64,000 bases of DNA from Bacillota bacterium (lineage in GTDB: Bacteria; Bacillota; UBA994; UBA5500). The DNA lies in contig JAKOXL010000029.1 in the NCBI GenBank assembly GCA_029781045.1, positions 1 to 64,000 of the forward strand, read 5' to 3'. Positions within the stretch are counted from its first letter, which is position 1; the number at the start of each line of letters is the position of its first letter. Shown here piece by piece: positions 25,468 to 35,012 of the stretch. A model generated the notes under the pieces. That model was not told the DNA's origin. It did not search any database and saw only the letters and a list, made by a program, of their open reading frames with translations. The position numbers and the translations under genes were made by a program.

Positions 25468-25937
25468 TTACTTTTTGGCTAATTGCTCCTGAAGCTCCGC
25501 CAGAAACTCTGGGGAGTTTAATGGCGTGATTGCATAGAAAGTCTTCTCCGTGAAGATGACCAAGGCCGGCCGTGTGATGTCCTGGGCATAGACCTTACCC
25601 CGACCTATGCCAGCCACGTTGAAGGTACCGTTGCGACGGTTACCAAGAGATTCGCCCACGCGCAGGGAGAGAGCTGGTAATAATATTTCTCCATCTCTTT
25701 CGCTATTGCGATTCGCCCACGCGCAGGGAGAGAGCTGGCAGCTTTTCAAAATACTCCACCGCCGTTATCTCCTCATAAGGAATGGTAATACCACGACCGC
25801 GGGTGATAGTCACTCCCGTGTCGTTCAGCAGATACTCGTAGTCACCCACGACATAGGTGAAAAGCATAACAGTTGCTACAATCGCTAAGCCCACGAAAAT
25901 CCAAAGGGGGTTTTGTTCACGCCTGCCGAATCGCACA
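25468..25937 (-). pseudogene. PH-like membrane protein interrupted by a 61-bp insertion
   Basis: Start GTG 25937 behind AGGAGGTGCG. The N-part has a transmembrane helix (WIFVGLAIVATVMLFTYVV) and a bacterial PH-like domain start (GRGITIPYEEITAVEYFEKL). It stops at TAG just after the first copy of PALSLRVGES. The remaining part (SLGNRRNGTFNVAGIGRG ... SPEFLAELQEQLAKK) is read in another frame after a second copy of PALSLRVGES. Deleting 61 bp gives one clean protein of about 135 aa, homologous to the intact gene at 37998. Function of this family is unknown. Confidence 0.85.
25649..25738 (+). repeat. 61-bp insertion: 29-bp direct repeats around a 32-bp unique insert
   Basis: Copies at 25649-25677 and 25710-25738 (both begin GATTCGCCCACGCGC and end GAGAGCTGG) flank 25678-25709 (TAATAATATTTCTCC...). 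The repeat is native gene sequence; the insert is foreign to the gene. The unit equals one type I-E CRISPR repeat-spacer unit. Equally readable as a 28-bp duplication plus a 33-bp insert beginning with G. Confidence 0.9.
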
Positions 25938-26089
25938 GCCGCACCTCCTATCCGATATGGTTGGCCTCCATCCTTAAGCATAACATACAACCAACGTCCA
26001 GAACACCGAAGGAACTCCATGTCGCCACCTAGCGTCATAAGAGAGGAAGAGTTGCCTGCAGTATTTTCAAAGAAGGGATGTGATACAGA

Positions 26090-27689
26090 GTGTTGACCTG
26101 GAGAAGGTTAGGAGCCCTATTGGCAGTCTTCACCCTCTTGGTTATGCCGCTGTCTGCTGGTGCCGAAGAGTGGGATGTATCTAGTGAGCATTATCCCATA
26201 GCGGTGCCGCCGCTTCCACCGGACGCAATGGAAGAAGAACAGAGTCAGACGTTTACTGGTGTAGTGGAGTGGGTGGACCTAGAAGGTGGCTACTATGCTC
26301 TTGATGGGTATCGGCTAATCGCTGATACGGAGGAGCTGGAAAGCTGTCTCGGGCATTTGGTCAGGGTGCGAGGATTCATCTCTGCAGAACCTTCGATTTA
26401 CATGGTGCCGGCCATCAAAGTGGAAGAAGTACAGCGGATTCAACCGGGAGAGACTGTAAGCTTGATCGGGGAACTAGTTTATGAAGACCTAGAGGGTGGC
26501 TTCTTTGCAGTTAAAGGTTACCATCTGGTCAGCGAGCTGGACGAGGGAGAACTCTCGAAGTACTTAGGGCGTCAGGTGCAGGTTAGGGGGAGCATCACAG
26601 AAGAGGTTTCCATCTTTATGACCAAGGCCTTTTCGGTGGTGTGGATACAACCCATCGATGAGGCTGTTGACCTCCCCGTAGTGGAAGTGGATCCTCTGGC
26701 GGGCTTGTGTCCGGTAGAGGCGGTGCGCGTGTTGCCTCGACGTTTGTTGGTGGACGGCAAGGAAGAAGAGGCTGTTCGCCCGCTGCAAAGGGGTGATGTC
26801 CTGATGGTACCTTTACGACGTATTGTGGAGAGCGCTGGTGGCAAGGTGCATTGGGTGGGTGCAAGTCAGACGATCCATGTTGCTCTACCAGGCCGCACCG
26901 CCTCATTTGTCATAGGAGAGGGTGAGGCGGAGCTGAATGAAGAGGGCGTCTACTACTTCCGCCGTAACCTGATTAGATTAGCGCGGCCAGCCCAGCTGAT
27001 TGGCGACACTACCTACGTATCAGCCGATGCGCTCTCCAGCATCTTAGGCTTTATGGCACGGGAGTCGGAGCCCGATGTGCTAGATCTGGTATCACCTGGA
27101 GCCTTGAAAGAAAGGCTGCAGACGAAAGAACCCGCAGAGAAAGAAAGGCAAACCCTTGTGGGCCTGGTTGTGCAAATGGACGATGGGGAACAGCCTCGGG
27201 TTCTACTACAAGGTGGCCCCATGGCCAGCGGCGAACCGCTGTTAGTTTGGTTATACTTCCACGAGGACACCAAGATAACTTGGGCTAAGGGTGAGGCCGC
27301 CCAGTCTGCTGATCTAGCGGTAGGTCAGCAGATAAGTGCGCAACTCTCTGGGCCCATGTTAACCTCATATCCAGCGCGGGCTGGCGCTGATAGTATCATC
27401 ATTTTGTCCGACGTTTCCCTATGGTGTAGTGGCAGGAACCATTAAGGATATAAGAACAGAAGAAAAAACGCAGATACTGGTGGATGGAACTGAGCTAATG
27501 ACCCAGCAGCCGTTACTGATTTGGTTGACTCTCGATGAGGATACGGTAATCAAATGGGCTGAAGCGGACGCGGGTGCCACCGTGGCCGATTTGGCCGTTG
27601 GCCAGGTGGTGGAGGCAGAGCTTTCGGGACCTGTGATGGAGTCTTACCCCTACCGGAGTAGTGCAGCAAAGGTGACGATCGTCAAGTAG
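26090..27689 (+). pseudogene. Exported copper-amine-oxidase-N-domain protein, frameshifted near the C-terminus
   Basis: GTG 26090, signal peptide (LLAVFTLLVMPLSAGAEE). Two related beta-rich repeats (about 45-110 TGVVEWVDLEGGYYALDGY; 120-190 IGELVYEDLEGGFFAVKGY), then a copper amine oxidase N-terminal-like domain (about 225-345, RRLLVDGKEEEAVRPL), then two more tandem repeats, each with PLL(V/I)WL and DLAVGQ. The frame breaks at GTTTCCC (27413-27419): reading continues in ORF 27429-27689 if one T is skipped, giving 532 aa. Likely a wall-associated protein. Lesion or base-call error. Confidence 0.75.
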
Positions 27690-27698
27690 ATATAGAAC

Positions 27699-27732
27699 AG
27701 GGCGAGGGAGCAGTCCCCTCGCCCTTACTTCA
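27699..27732. terminator. Terminator between convergent genes
   Basis: AGGGCGAGGG / CCCTCGCCCT with a 7-base loop, then TACTTCAATT. Confidence 0.8.
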
Positions 27733-27744
27733 ATTGCTGTTTCC

Positions 27745-28287
27745 TTAGCTAATAATCTTGACAACGCCGTCCCTACGTGGGGACCGCTGGATAGGGTCGG
27801 CTGCTGGGTAGCCAAACACCGCTGCCGCATATGGAACATAGTTAGTGGGAACATCCCACTGCTGTAGAAGGGCCTTACCTTCATCGGTGTCAAAGAGGTC
27901 CGCTACTACCGCGTGAATCCAATTGGACCCCAGCCCCATTGAGGTGGCGGCCAGCATCATGTTTCCCATAGCCAAAGTGCAATCATGGATGGCGGTGGGG
28001 ACGTCTTTATCGCCGAACACAACAATGAGTGTGGGCGCGCTTTCCAGCAAGCTGGCGCGAGTTGGGGCATCGGGAGGTGCCGGACGCATTGCTTTAATAA
28101 TGCGATCCATCTCCAGCATTACCTCCTTGTTCTGCACTACTAGAAAAAACCAGGGCTGACGATTACGGCCGGAAGCGGCGTACTTGCCGGCCAGCAAGAT
28201 CATCTCCAGCTCTTCGCCCTTTATCTGTTCGGGTTTGTATACCTTTATACTTCTACGGGTCAGTATGGACTTGATGGTTTCGTTCAC
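27745..28287 (-). CDS. Nitroreductase family protein
   Basis: 180 aa from GTG 28287 (9 bases after GGGAG; ATG 28296 overlaps the ribosome site). FMN-binding nitroreductase fold: TRRSIKVYKPEQI, KYAASGRNRQPWFFLVV, and AMGNMMLAATSMGLGSNWIHA are the classic family blocks. Acts as a cytoplasmic dimer reducing nitro- or quinone-like compounds with NAD(P)H. Physiological substrate unknown. Single gene. Confidence 0.9.
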   Translation of the reverse strand: MNETIKSILTRRSIKVYKPEQIKGEELEMILLAGKYAASGRNRQPWFFLVVQNKEVMLEMDRIIKAMRPAPPDAPTRASLLESAPTLIVVFGDKDVPTAIHDCTLAMGNMMLAATSMGLGSNWIHAVVADLFDTDEGKALLQQWDVPTNYVPYAAAVFGYPAADPIQRSPRRDGVVKIIS

Positions 28288-28420
28288 TGGCCTCATCTCC
28301 CTTTCAGCTAGATTCGAAGGTATATTCTTCCTCATAAGTAGATAATCCTCTCATCTGCTCCTAGCAGGAAGTGTAATTGTCCTCTTTCTGGCTAATACTA
28401 CCAAGAAGGAGGATGATGTT

Positions 28421-29119
28421 ATGCGGCGAGGCCTAATTGTAATGGTATTGACCATCAGCATGTTGCTGACGGGTTGTGAAGGCAGCCTATTTGTGGAGAT
28501 GGACACGAGTATTGACAATAGTGCAGGTAGTGGCGATTTTATCATAAGCCTTAGCGGTACGGGAGAAGTAAATGAGGCGTTGCAAAGGGGAGACTTTAGT
28601 GACTATTTCACCCGTATAGAAGATGTGGGCTTCTTTGTGCGGCAATATAAAGAGGGTGAAAGTGCCTTTATTGAGATACGCGGCAGCTTTGAGTCATTGG
28701 AGGAACTGAACGCGTTACAGGCCGAACTTCTGGCACCTCTTAAGCTGGCGCCTTTTATCCGACAGGAGACTCGACCGGGACTCTTTTCGGCTCGACATAT
28801 CTATGATGTAACCTTCAGAACCGATTCGCAGGAGATTGAGTCCATACCCGCCTGGGCAAGTTGGGAGGATGCGGGGGTAGGCTCGGAACAGCCGGCTACT
28901 TTTCTTACCTACCGCTTGTCTACCCCAGGCACGATTCTTAGCAGTAACGCCTTGTCAGTTGAGAAAGGCGCGGCTACCTGGACGCTGTCCGATTGGCAAA
29001 TGCGGAGTGGAGTTTCTTTAGGTGTGCTCTCTGAGCAGTTGTATTACGGGCGCATAGCTGCTGCCGGCCTTGTCCTTGTGTCTCTAGCATATATGGCCTA
29101 CCGATGGCTTTTTATTTAA
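28421..29119 (+). CDS. LppM-like lipoprotein with C-terminal membrane helix
   Basis: 232 aa, ATG behind AAGGAGGATG. Lipobox LLTGC at the N-terminus. Beta-rich domain (about 25-200) recalling LppM/DUF3153-type proteins, then a C-terminal transmembrane helix (AAAGLVLVSLAYMAY). Anchored at both ends outside the membrane. Function unknown. Followed by a terminator. Confidence 0.65.
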   Translation: MRRGLIVMVLTISMLLTGCEGSLFVEMDTSIDNSAGSGDFIISLSGTGEVNEALQRGDFSDYFTRIEDVGFFVRQYKEGESAFIEIRGSFESLEELNALQAELLAPLKLAPFIRQETRPGLFSARHIYDVTFRTDSQEIESIPAWASWEDAGVGSEQPATFLTYRLSTPGTILSSNALSVEKGAATWTLSDWQMRSGVSLGVLSEQLYYGRIAAAGLVLVSLAYMAYRWLFI

Positions 29120-29230
29120 GGAAAGAGAAGAGGTTGTGTTGCAGGAAACGAGTTATGACACGGAGGTGCAGTTCGTCAGGCATTAGCGCTCTAGTATGAC
29201 CACGTCCAAGTAGTGCCATGGAGGAGAAAG

Positions 29231-29258
29231 GGGGCTGTCCAGCGACAGCCCCTTAATA
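29231..29258. terminator. Terminator before the pckG stop
   Basis: GGGGCTGTC-CAGC-GACAGCCCC then TTAATAC, between convergent genes. Confidence 0.8.
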
Positions 29259-29266
29259 CGCGCGTG

Positions 29267-31066
29267 CTATTCCATGTTTTGTAGCCTTTCTTCTAAGGCA
29301 TCCAGCTGAGCATGCAGTTCCTGTGGAACCTTCGGTCCAAAGCCTGCATAGTACTGGCGGATAGATGCTACTTCCTGCAACCATTCTTCTTTGTTCACCG
29401 AAAGTAGTTCCCGCATTTCGGCTTCGGTCACGTTCAGTCCGGAAATATCAATAGCGTCTAGCGTTGGCATGTAGCCGATAGGAGTCTTTACGGCCTTGCC
29501 AGTGCCTGATACACGTTCGAAGATCCATTTCAGAACTCGGCTATTCTCACCGAAACCAGGCCAGAGCCATTTGCCATTCTTGTCCTTACGGAACCAGTTC
29601 ACATAGAAGATCTTGGGCAGCTTGTCTGCATCGGTCATCAGGCCAATATCGAGCCAATGCTGCAGATAGTCACCCACGTGATAGCCGATGAAAGGCAACA
29701 TAGCAAAGGGGTCGCGGCGAACCTGACCAATCTTGTCGCTGATTGTAGCGGCTGTGATCTCCGAGCCCATTATGGAACCCATGAACACACCATGGTTCCA
29801 ATCAAAGCTCTCGTGTACTAACGGTATAGTGCTGGGGCGACGGCCACCAATGAGAATGGCGGAGATGGGAACTCCCTGCGGATCCTCCCATTCCGGGGCG
29901 ATGGATGGGCACTGGTGTGCCGGTGTGGTGAAACGCGCATTGGGATGGGCCGCCGGTCTACCAGAGTTGGGGGTCCAGTCATTGCCTTGCCAGTCGATAA
30001 GATGCTGAGGCGTCTCGCCATCCATGCCTTCCCACCATACGCCGCCGTCGTCGGTGATGGCTACGTTAGTGAAAATTGTGTTGGAACTCACTGTCCTCAT
30101 GGCGTTGGGGTTGGACTTCATGGATGTACCTGGTGCTACGCCGAAGAACCCGGCCTCCGGATTAATGGCATACAGACGACCGTCAGGACCAAACTTCATC
30201 CAAGCGATATCGTCGCCGATGGTTTCCACTTTCCAACCAGGAATGGTGGGAATGAGCATGGACAGGTTGGTCTTGCCGCAGGCGCTGGGGAAAGCACCAG
30301 CTATATATTTTACGTTGCCTTTCGGATCAGTCAGCTTAAGGAGCAACATATGCTCGGCCAACCAACCCTCGTCACGGGCTATAACGGAAGCAATGCGTAG
30401 CGCAAAGCATTTCTTGCCTAGGAGGGCGTTGCCACCATAGCCGGAACCATAGGACCAGATGGTGCGTTCTTCTGGGAAATGGCTAATGTATTTTTCTTCC
30501 ATAGGAGCGCAGGGCCACTCCACATCTTCTTGACCTTCGGCCAGTGGATACCCCACCGAATGGAGGCAGGGAACGAAGTCGCCGTCTTCGCCCAGTGCTT
30601 CCAGAACGGGGGCACCAATGCGAGCCATAATGCGCATGTTGACGACCACATACGGGCTATCGGTCAACTCTACGCCAATCTTAGAGATAGGTGAGCCGAT
30701 GGGACCCATGGAAAAGGGAATCACATACATGGTACGGCCCTTCATGCAACCGTTGTAAAGCTCACGCATTCTGGGTTTGAGTACTTGGGGGTCAATCCAG
30801 TTATTAGTCGGCCCCGCATCCTCTTCTTTAACGGAAGCAATGAAGGTACGGTTTTCTACTCGTGCTACATCGGATGGGTGGCTACGGAAGGCATAGCAGC
30901 CCGGAAACTTCTCCGGATTCAGGGGCGTGGCGGCACCTGATTCTACCATCTGTTGCAACAGACGGTTGTACTCTTCATCAGAGCCATCGCACCAGTAGAC
31001 ATTGTCGGGCTGGCATAGCTCGACCATTTCTTGAACCCACTGTTGTAGCTTCTTGTTAGAACACAC
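29267..31066 (-). CDS. pckG: Phosphoenolpyruvate carboxykinase (GTP)
   Basis: 599 aa from GTG 31066 behind GGGAGGGG (the ORF-track start 31132 is upstream of this site). Interconverts oxaloacetate + GTP and PEP + CO2 + GDP. Family blocks: [47 protein letters not shown], and the kinase-1 loop [13 protein letters not shown] with the reactive Cys; metal/nucleotide region [11 protein letters not shown]. Length is typical for the GTP form, distinct from the ATP form more usual in Bacillota. Anaplerotic or gluconeogenic role. Confidence 0.97.
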   Translation of the reverse strand: MCSNKKLQQWVQEMVELCQPDNVYWCDGSDEEYNRLLQQMVESGAATPLNPEKFPGCYAFRSHPSDVARVENRTFIASVKEEDAGPTNNWIDPQVLKPRMRELYNGCMKGRTMYVIPFSMGPIGSPISKIGVELTDSPYVVVNMRIMARIGAPVLEALGEDGDFVPCLHSVGYPLAEGQEDVEWPCAPMEEKYISHFPEERTIWSYGSGYGGNALLGKKCFALRIASVIARDEGWLAEHMLLLKLTDPKGNVKYIAGAFPSACGKTNLSMLIPTIPGWKVETIGDDIAWMKFGPDGRLYAINPEAGFFGVAPGTSMKSNPNAMRTVSSNTIFTNVAITDDGGVWWEGMDGETPQHLIDWQGNDWTPNSGRPAAHPNARFTTPAHQCPSIAPEWEDPQGVPISAILIGGRRPSTIPLVHESFDWNHGVFMGSIMGSEITAATISDKIGQVRRDPFAMLPFIGYHVGDYLQHWLDIGLMTDADKLPKIFYVNWFRKDKNGKWLWPGFGENSRVLKWIFERVSGTGKAVKTPIGYMPTLDAIDISGLNVTEAEMRELLSVNKEEWLQEVASIRQYYAGFGPKVPQELHAQLDALEERLQNME

Positions 31067-31446
31067 TAAAAGCCCCTCCCAATAGAATGTTGTGTTGATT
31101 TCCAAGTTTGATATAGGCAGCTGCCCAACCACTTCATTTGATTATGGCAAACAGCACGGCAGCATGTCTATGTTATTGTATATTATAAATCAGAAATAGG
31201 CTATACTTTTTGCCATTAACTGTGGATATAACTGAAAAATGACAGCATCTGCGACGAAACCTCCTAAGCGTCAAGAATGGACCTGCTTAAGCCGTGGACT
31301 TCTTTTGCAGCCTTTGATGTCCTGGAAGTATTATGCTGCTATGTGGCAGCTAGCTCGTATGTCGCCGATTAATAACCTCCTTCGTATGCTATACGGAACG
31401 GTTATATCCGGATTAAAGGAAGGTATCAGAAGGAGGAAGAAACCCG
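31067..31446. other. Intergenic region upstream of pckG and the 38-aa ORF
   Basis: About 380 bases. AT-rich near 31160-31220, probably holding the pckG promoter on the minus strand. ORF 31239-31568 crosses it, but its start has no ribosome site and its sequence is not protein-like, so I do not accept it. Confidence 0.4.
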
Positions 31447-31563
31447 GTGACAACAAGTCAGGAACATGGGCACTTGGTGTTTGCGGAAGAGAAGCTAGAG
31501 CAGGAAAACAGGGAGCTGATAGAATGGGTTCTTTTCGTACCCAGAGAGGTGGAGATCAAATAG
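31447..31563 (+). CDS. Small acidic protein, 38 aa
   Basis: GTG 31447 lies 10 bases after AAGGAGGAAG and runs to TAG 31561. The product TTSQEHGHLVFAEEKL... EIK is charged and helical, not hydrophobic, and is not on the ORF track. A hairpin AAGGACG ... CGTCCTT ends at 31612. Support is a strong ribosome site and a clean short frame; I do not recognise the family. Confidence 0.45.
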   Translation: MTTSQEHGHLVFAEEKLEQENRELIEWVLFVPREVEIK

Positions 31564-31572
31564 GGTAGTTAA

Positions 31573-31620
31573 AAGGACGTGGCAATGGATGTTTCCAAGC
31601 CCCGTCCTTCTGATTTCAAT
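31573..31620 (+). terminator. Weak terminator-like hairpin
   Basis: AAGGACG / CGTCCTT with a long loop, followed by CTGATTTC. Possible terminator for the small ORF and, from the other side, the cyclase. Confidence 0.4.
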
Positions 31621-31628
31621 GTGGGATC

Positions 31629-33404
31629 CTAGGATCTACATGGTTGTACTATAACTACCTGCCCTGGACCTTTATTCTTTGCCTCATATAGGGCAGTATC
31701 AGCAGACTGGAAGATCTCCTCGTAGGACCGTTTATCCTTGACCAGAGTTGCACCTACGCTAATTGTTATAGTGAGATCACCCACGCTAGAGCGGGTGGCG
31801 TTCACCAATTGCCGACATTTGTTCTCAAGGAACTCCAATGAAGGCACGTTCTTCATATAGATGCAGAACTCATCGCCACCAAAGCGACCGATAATGTCTG
31901 TGGCCCTAAAAACGCTGGTCAGTGTATTCGCTAGCCCTTTCAGCACCTGATCGCCCATGAAATGCCCAAAGGTATCGTTAACTTGCTTGAAAGTATCGGC
32001 GTCCAGAAGTATAAAGGCATCCAGAACACCGCGACTTTTCTGGTTTAGCCGCTCTTCCACCAGTTCACGCACCGTTGCCCTGTTGAAAACCCCAGTTAGC
32101 CCATCCAGCTGGGCTCTAGTAACGAGGGCCTCCTTTTCGGCTACTTCCTTACTCACGTCGATCAGCTTACCGATAACCTCCCGCAGCTGCCCGTCGCTGG
32201 TGCAGATGTCGCTGGTAACCAAGCGGAAGGTTACATTGTGGCCAGAAACAGGAAGGAGAATGGTATCATTAGTTGCGTTGCCCGCAGCCGATGGTTGCTC
32301 TAGCCGCTTCATTAGATTGGCTTTAACCATGTCCCCAACTTCGGCGACGTGTTCCCCAAAGGAACTAGTAGAGTGTTGGCTGAAGGTAATTGTATCCGTT
32401 TCCAATGAGTAGGCAAAGATGAACTCGTTAGAAAGCTCCGCCAGCATTTCATAACGACGGTTCTGTAACTCCAGCTCTTTGCGGCTGTGTCGGGAAGAGC
32501 GAATCAAGAGCAGTAAGAGAACGATAATGATTAGCAATAGGGTCCACACTACTCCCTTATAGGTATCAAGAATCTTGGCCCAACTAATATCTTGGTCAAT
32601 CTGCGTGGTAGCACGAAGAATAATCGACAGTATTGTATCGTCATCTATAGCTGCAATAGCTTTGTTAAGGATGGACATAAGAAGAGGATCGGGATTGATC
32701 GGCGCTAGGCAGTATTCCCGCTGCTCCCGCTCTAGAGGAACAGTAACCAAATTCCTGTATCCATTTTGTAGGGTATAATAGGCCACCGAATAGGCATTCC
32801 CGTAGCCATAATGGGCTATGCCCGCATTGACGGCCGTCATGGCTTCTTCCCGAGTATCAAAATAACGGACACTCTCAGCTGGGATGCCTGAAGGAATATT
32901 ACCGCCTTCTACTGCCGCAAATATCTTTCCGTCCAGTTTTTCCGGATTTACCGACTTATGCTGAAACTGAATGGTAACAGATGTTAAGTAGGGACGAGAG
33001 AGCACTAGCCCTGGCATGGCATCCGCGTAGGCCTGCGGGACGCCTACTACAATATCACCGTCCCTAGCTACTGCCTGCAACTGTTCCAGTGAGTCGAATG
33101 CTAGACAGTTAAAACGCAGCCCGGTGTCGGCAGCGATTTTCTCTAGTATCAGTCTGGATATTCCCTGTAGTTGGTTCCTTCTATCCATATATTGGATAGG
33201 GGCAGCCCCCACTACCAGCAGGGCATTAATCTCCCGGCTGTTTGCTATGTATTCTCTTTCTTCTGCAGTTAAGCCTAAAACCGGGTTCTCTAAAGCTAGT
33301 ACCGATGGTAGTCCCAAAAGCGTCAGTACAATAACAAGCGAGAGGTTCGCAATTGTGCGGCCCACCCGCGCCAGAGCTAAAATCCTCTTCAATTCCCCAT
33401 TCAC
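31629..33404 (-). CDS. Diguanylate cyclase with periplasmic solute-binding sensor
   Basis: 591 aa; GTG 33404 is the likely start although its ribosome site is weak. Order: N-terminal transmembrane helix (about 18-36), extracytoplasmic SBP_bac_3 domain (about 45-270, IQYMDRRNQLQGISRLILEK), transmembrane helix (about 285-305), PAS-like region (about 320-425), GGDEF domain (about 430-591). The active-site GGDEF is intact, and RATD five residues before it is an RxxD inhibitory site. It makes c-di-GMP from GTP in response to a small ligand, perhaps an amino acid (inference). Pairs functionally with the HD-GYP protein at 5317. Confidence 0.92.
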   Translation of the reverse strand: MNGELKRILALARVGRTIANLSLVIVLTLLGLPSVLALENPVLGLTAEEREYIANSREINALLVVGAAPIQYMDRRNQLQGISRLILEKIAADTGLRFNCLAFDSLEQLQAVARDGDIVVGVPQAYADAMPGLVLSRPYLTSVTIQFQHKSVNPEKLDGKIFAAVEGGNIPSGIPAESVRYFDTREEAMTAVNAGIAHYGYGNAYSVAYYTLQNGYRNLVTVPLEREQREYCLAPINPDPLLMSILNKAIAAIDDDTILSIILRATTQIDQDISWAKILDTYKGVVWTLLLIIIVLLLLLIRSSRHSRKELELQNRRYEMLAELSNEFIFAYSLETDTITFSQHSTSSFGEHVAEVGDMVKANLMKRLEQPSAAGNATNDTILLPVSGHNVTFRLVTSDICTSDGQLREVIGKLIDVSKEVAEKEALVTRAQLDGLTGVFNRATVRELVEERLNQKSRGVLDAFILLDADTFKQVNDTFGHFMGDQVLKGLANTLTSVFRATDIIGRFGGDEFCIYMKNVPSLEFLENKCRQLVNATRSSVGDLTITISVGATLVKDKRSYEEIFQSADTALYEAKNKGPGQVVIVQPCRS

Positions 33405-33482
33405 CCCAGTTCAAACTATCAGCATTATATCATATAGGATACGGGGAGAGTCGGGGAAGAAGGGCAAATGGGACTTCTTCTC

Positions 33483-34667
33483 CTAGGGTTCGGTGTGCAA
33501 TACCAGCGCTCCTATAATCTGTTCTAAAGGCACGGACCCAGAACAGCTAAGGTGATATACCCAGCTATCTTGCCAGGCTATGACTTCCTTCTGGTCTTCA
33601 TCTTCCAGTAACCAGAGCCCCGCAAAAGAGCCCGCGTCGCTGGCGGGTTGCAGGGGTAAGCTGCTGCGAGTAGGGTAGAGAGGCCTCTCCGAGGCCAGAC
33701 TGCCGGCTAGTGCTTTGGCGATAGAGGGGGAGACTGCCCGGTAGGTATCGCAATGGAAGTAAATGGTGGAGGCATCAACCCCGCTGCTCTGCAGTCTTGC
33801 CGATTCGGCCAAGAAATACTGTTCGGGAACCAATAGGCTACTGTCTTGGCGAAAGTAGTTGAACACGTCACCCTTACCTGCGTAGTAGCCCTGGTTAGGA
33901 ATGGAGTCGGCGTACTGGAAGACGTCTAGCACCTGCGATAAACGCACCACCGGTAACGGTCCTTCGGGAATGGGCGGGAAGAGGGGCTTTCTTAGCATGA
34001 GCGGTGTAACGAACCTTCCACCCAATAGCAATATACAAGTGAGGATAACGAGTGCACCTCGTAACTGGGCAAGCCTCATAGCCTGACGCCAGCGGACGGA
34101 GCGTGGGGGCTGGCTGCCACGGCGCAAGCGGGCCATGTATTTTCCCAGGTGTCGCAGAGCCACGATACTCATGAGGATCCAAAACAAAAAGAAGAGGGTG
34201 CTGAGGAAGGTTAACCAATCGCTCTGTAGTAGTAGCTGAGCCAGCCTGGGGCTCTTAACATAGAAGGTAAAAGACAAGAACAAGAGGGGAAAGAGAAAGC
34301 TGGCTAGACGCCCGGGCAGTAGGCGCCCCACGTTCCTGGCCTGTTCCAACGGATCGGTATGGATTTCTGGTATGGTGGAGTTATTACTGGCGCGGAAAAT
34401 CTGCACTAGACCTCGATTGGCCACATGCTCCCATCCCGCATCTTGATAAAGCTGTAGGCGCTCCTGTTCCGACCAGTCGTCGGCTTTAAATACGTCGCAG
34501 CGATAGCGGTACTCCCAGGGTGTTCCCTTCTCAAAAGTAGCTCTTCCAACATTGGTCTTAACCAGATGCCAGCCTTTCTTGGACATGTCTTCTAACCAAG
34601 CTTCTTGTTCTGCAAGTTGCCAATCTTCCAGCCACCAGAGGCAACGCCGCATTTCCTTCTTATCCAT
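33483..34667 (-). CDS. DUF2812 membrane protein
   Basis: 394 aa from ATG 34667 behind GGGGG; overlaps the end of the PadR gene by 8 bases. Residues about 1-60 (CLWWLEDWQLAEQEAWLEDM ... GTPWEYRYRCDVF) are the DUF2812 domain, followed by three or four transmembrane helices (about 110-235) and an extracytoplasmic C-terminal part. PadR-DUF2812 pairs are common in Bacillota; the membrane protein's function is unknown. Confidence 0.85.
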   Translation of the reverse strand: MDKKEMRRCLWWLEDWQLAEQEAWLEDMSKKGWHLVKTNVGRATFEKGTPWEYRYRCDVFKADDWSEQERLQLYQDAGWEHVANRGLVQIFRASNNSTIPEIHTDPLEQARNVGRLLPGRLASFLFPLLFLSFTFYVKSPRLAQLLLQSDWLTFLSTLFFLFWILMSIVALRHLGKYMARLRRGSQPPRSVRWRQAMRLAQLRGALVILTCILLLGGRFVTPLMLRKPLFPPIPEGPLPVVRLSQVLDVFQYADSIPNQGYYAGKGDVFNYFRQDSSLLVPEQYFLAESARLQSSGVDASTIYFHCDTYRAVSPSIAKALAGSLASERPLYPTRSSLPLQPASDAGSFAGLWLLEDEDQKEVIAWQDSWVYHLSCSGSVPLEQIIGALVLHTEP

Positions 34668-34962
34668 TCTCAATAACCCCCATTTCCAGCCACTTACCGT
34701 CTTCTACCATAGCCTTAAGGCGAGCGTGTTCTTCCAGCAGGGCGGCCTTACCTTGCGGAGTTAGGCAATAGATTTTTCGCCGCCCATCGTCTTCCGTGAG
34801 CGTGATAAGCTTCTCCCTGCAGAGTCGAGTCAGCACACCATAGAGTGTTCCTGGCCCCATGACAATACGACCCCGGGATATGGATGTAATAGCGTTCATT
34901 AACGCGTAGCCGTGCAACGGCTGGCGTAAAGCCAGCAGAACGTAGTACATGGCTTCGGTCAT
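34660..34962 (-). CDS. PadR-family transcriptional regulator
   Basis: 100 aa from ATG 34962 (GGTGAGG upstream); the ORF-track start at 35121 includes promoter sequence. Winged-helix PadR: MTEAMYYVLLALRQPLHGYA, then GPGTLYGVLTRLCREKLI, then DDGRRKIYCLTPQGKAAL, with a short C-terminal dimer helix. Probably represses its own operon through the palindrome at 34981-35012. Confidence 0.92.
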   Translation of the reverse strand: MTEAMYYVLLALRQPLHGYALMNAITSISRGRIVMGPGTLYGVLTRLCREKLITLTEDDGRRKIYCLTPQGKAALLEEHARLKAMVEDGKWLEMGVIENG

Positions 34963-34980
34963 TGCCTCACCACCCCTCAT

Positions 34981-35012
34981 ATTATGCGTCACGATATATC
35001 GTGTGACATAAT
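34981..35012. promoter_or_regulatory. Operator palindrome of the PadR operon
   Basis: ATTATG-N3-CACGATAT/ATATCGTG-N3-CATAAT: near-perfect 32-base dyad with a 16-base perfect core, located 18 bases before the padR start and overlapping the likely -10 region. Fits autorepression by a dimeric regulator. Confidence 0.7.

Noticed and set aside
29733-30440. Several plus-strand ORFs opposite pckG
   Set aside because: Antisense shadows of a strongly conserved gene.
31239-31568. 109-aa plus ORF between pckG and the cyclase
   Set aside because: No ribosome site and Lys/Arg/Gly-rich random composition; the small GTG ORF in another frame (31447) has much better signals.
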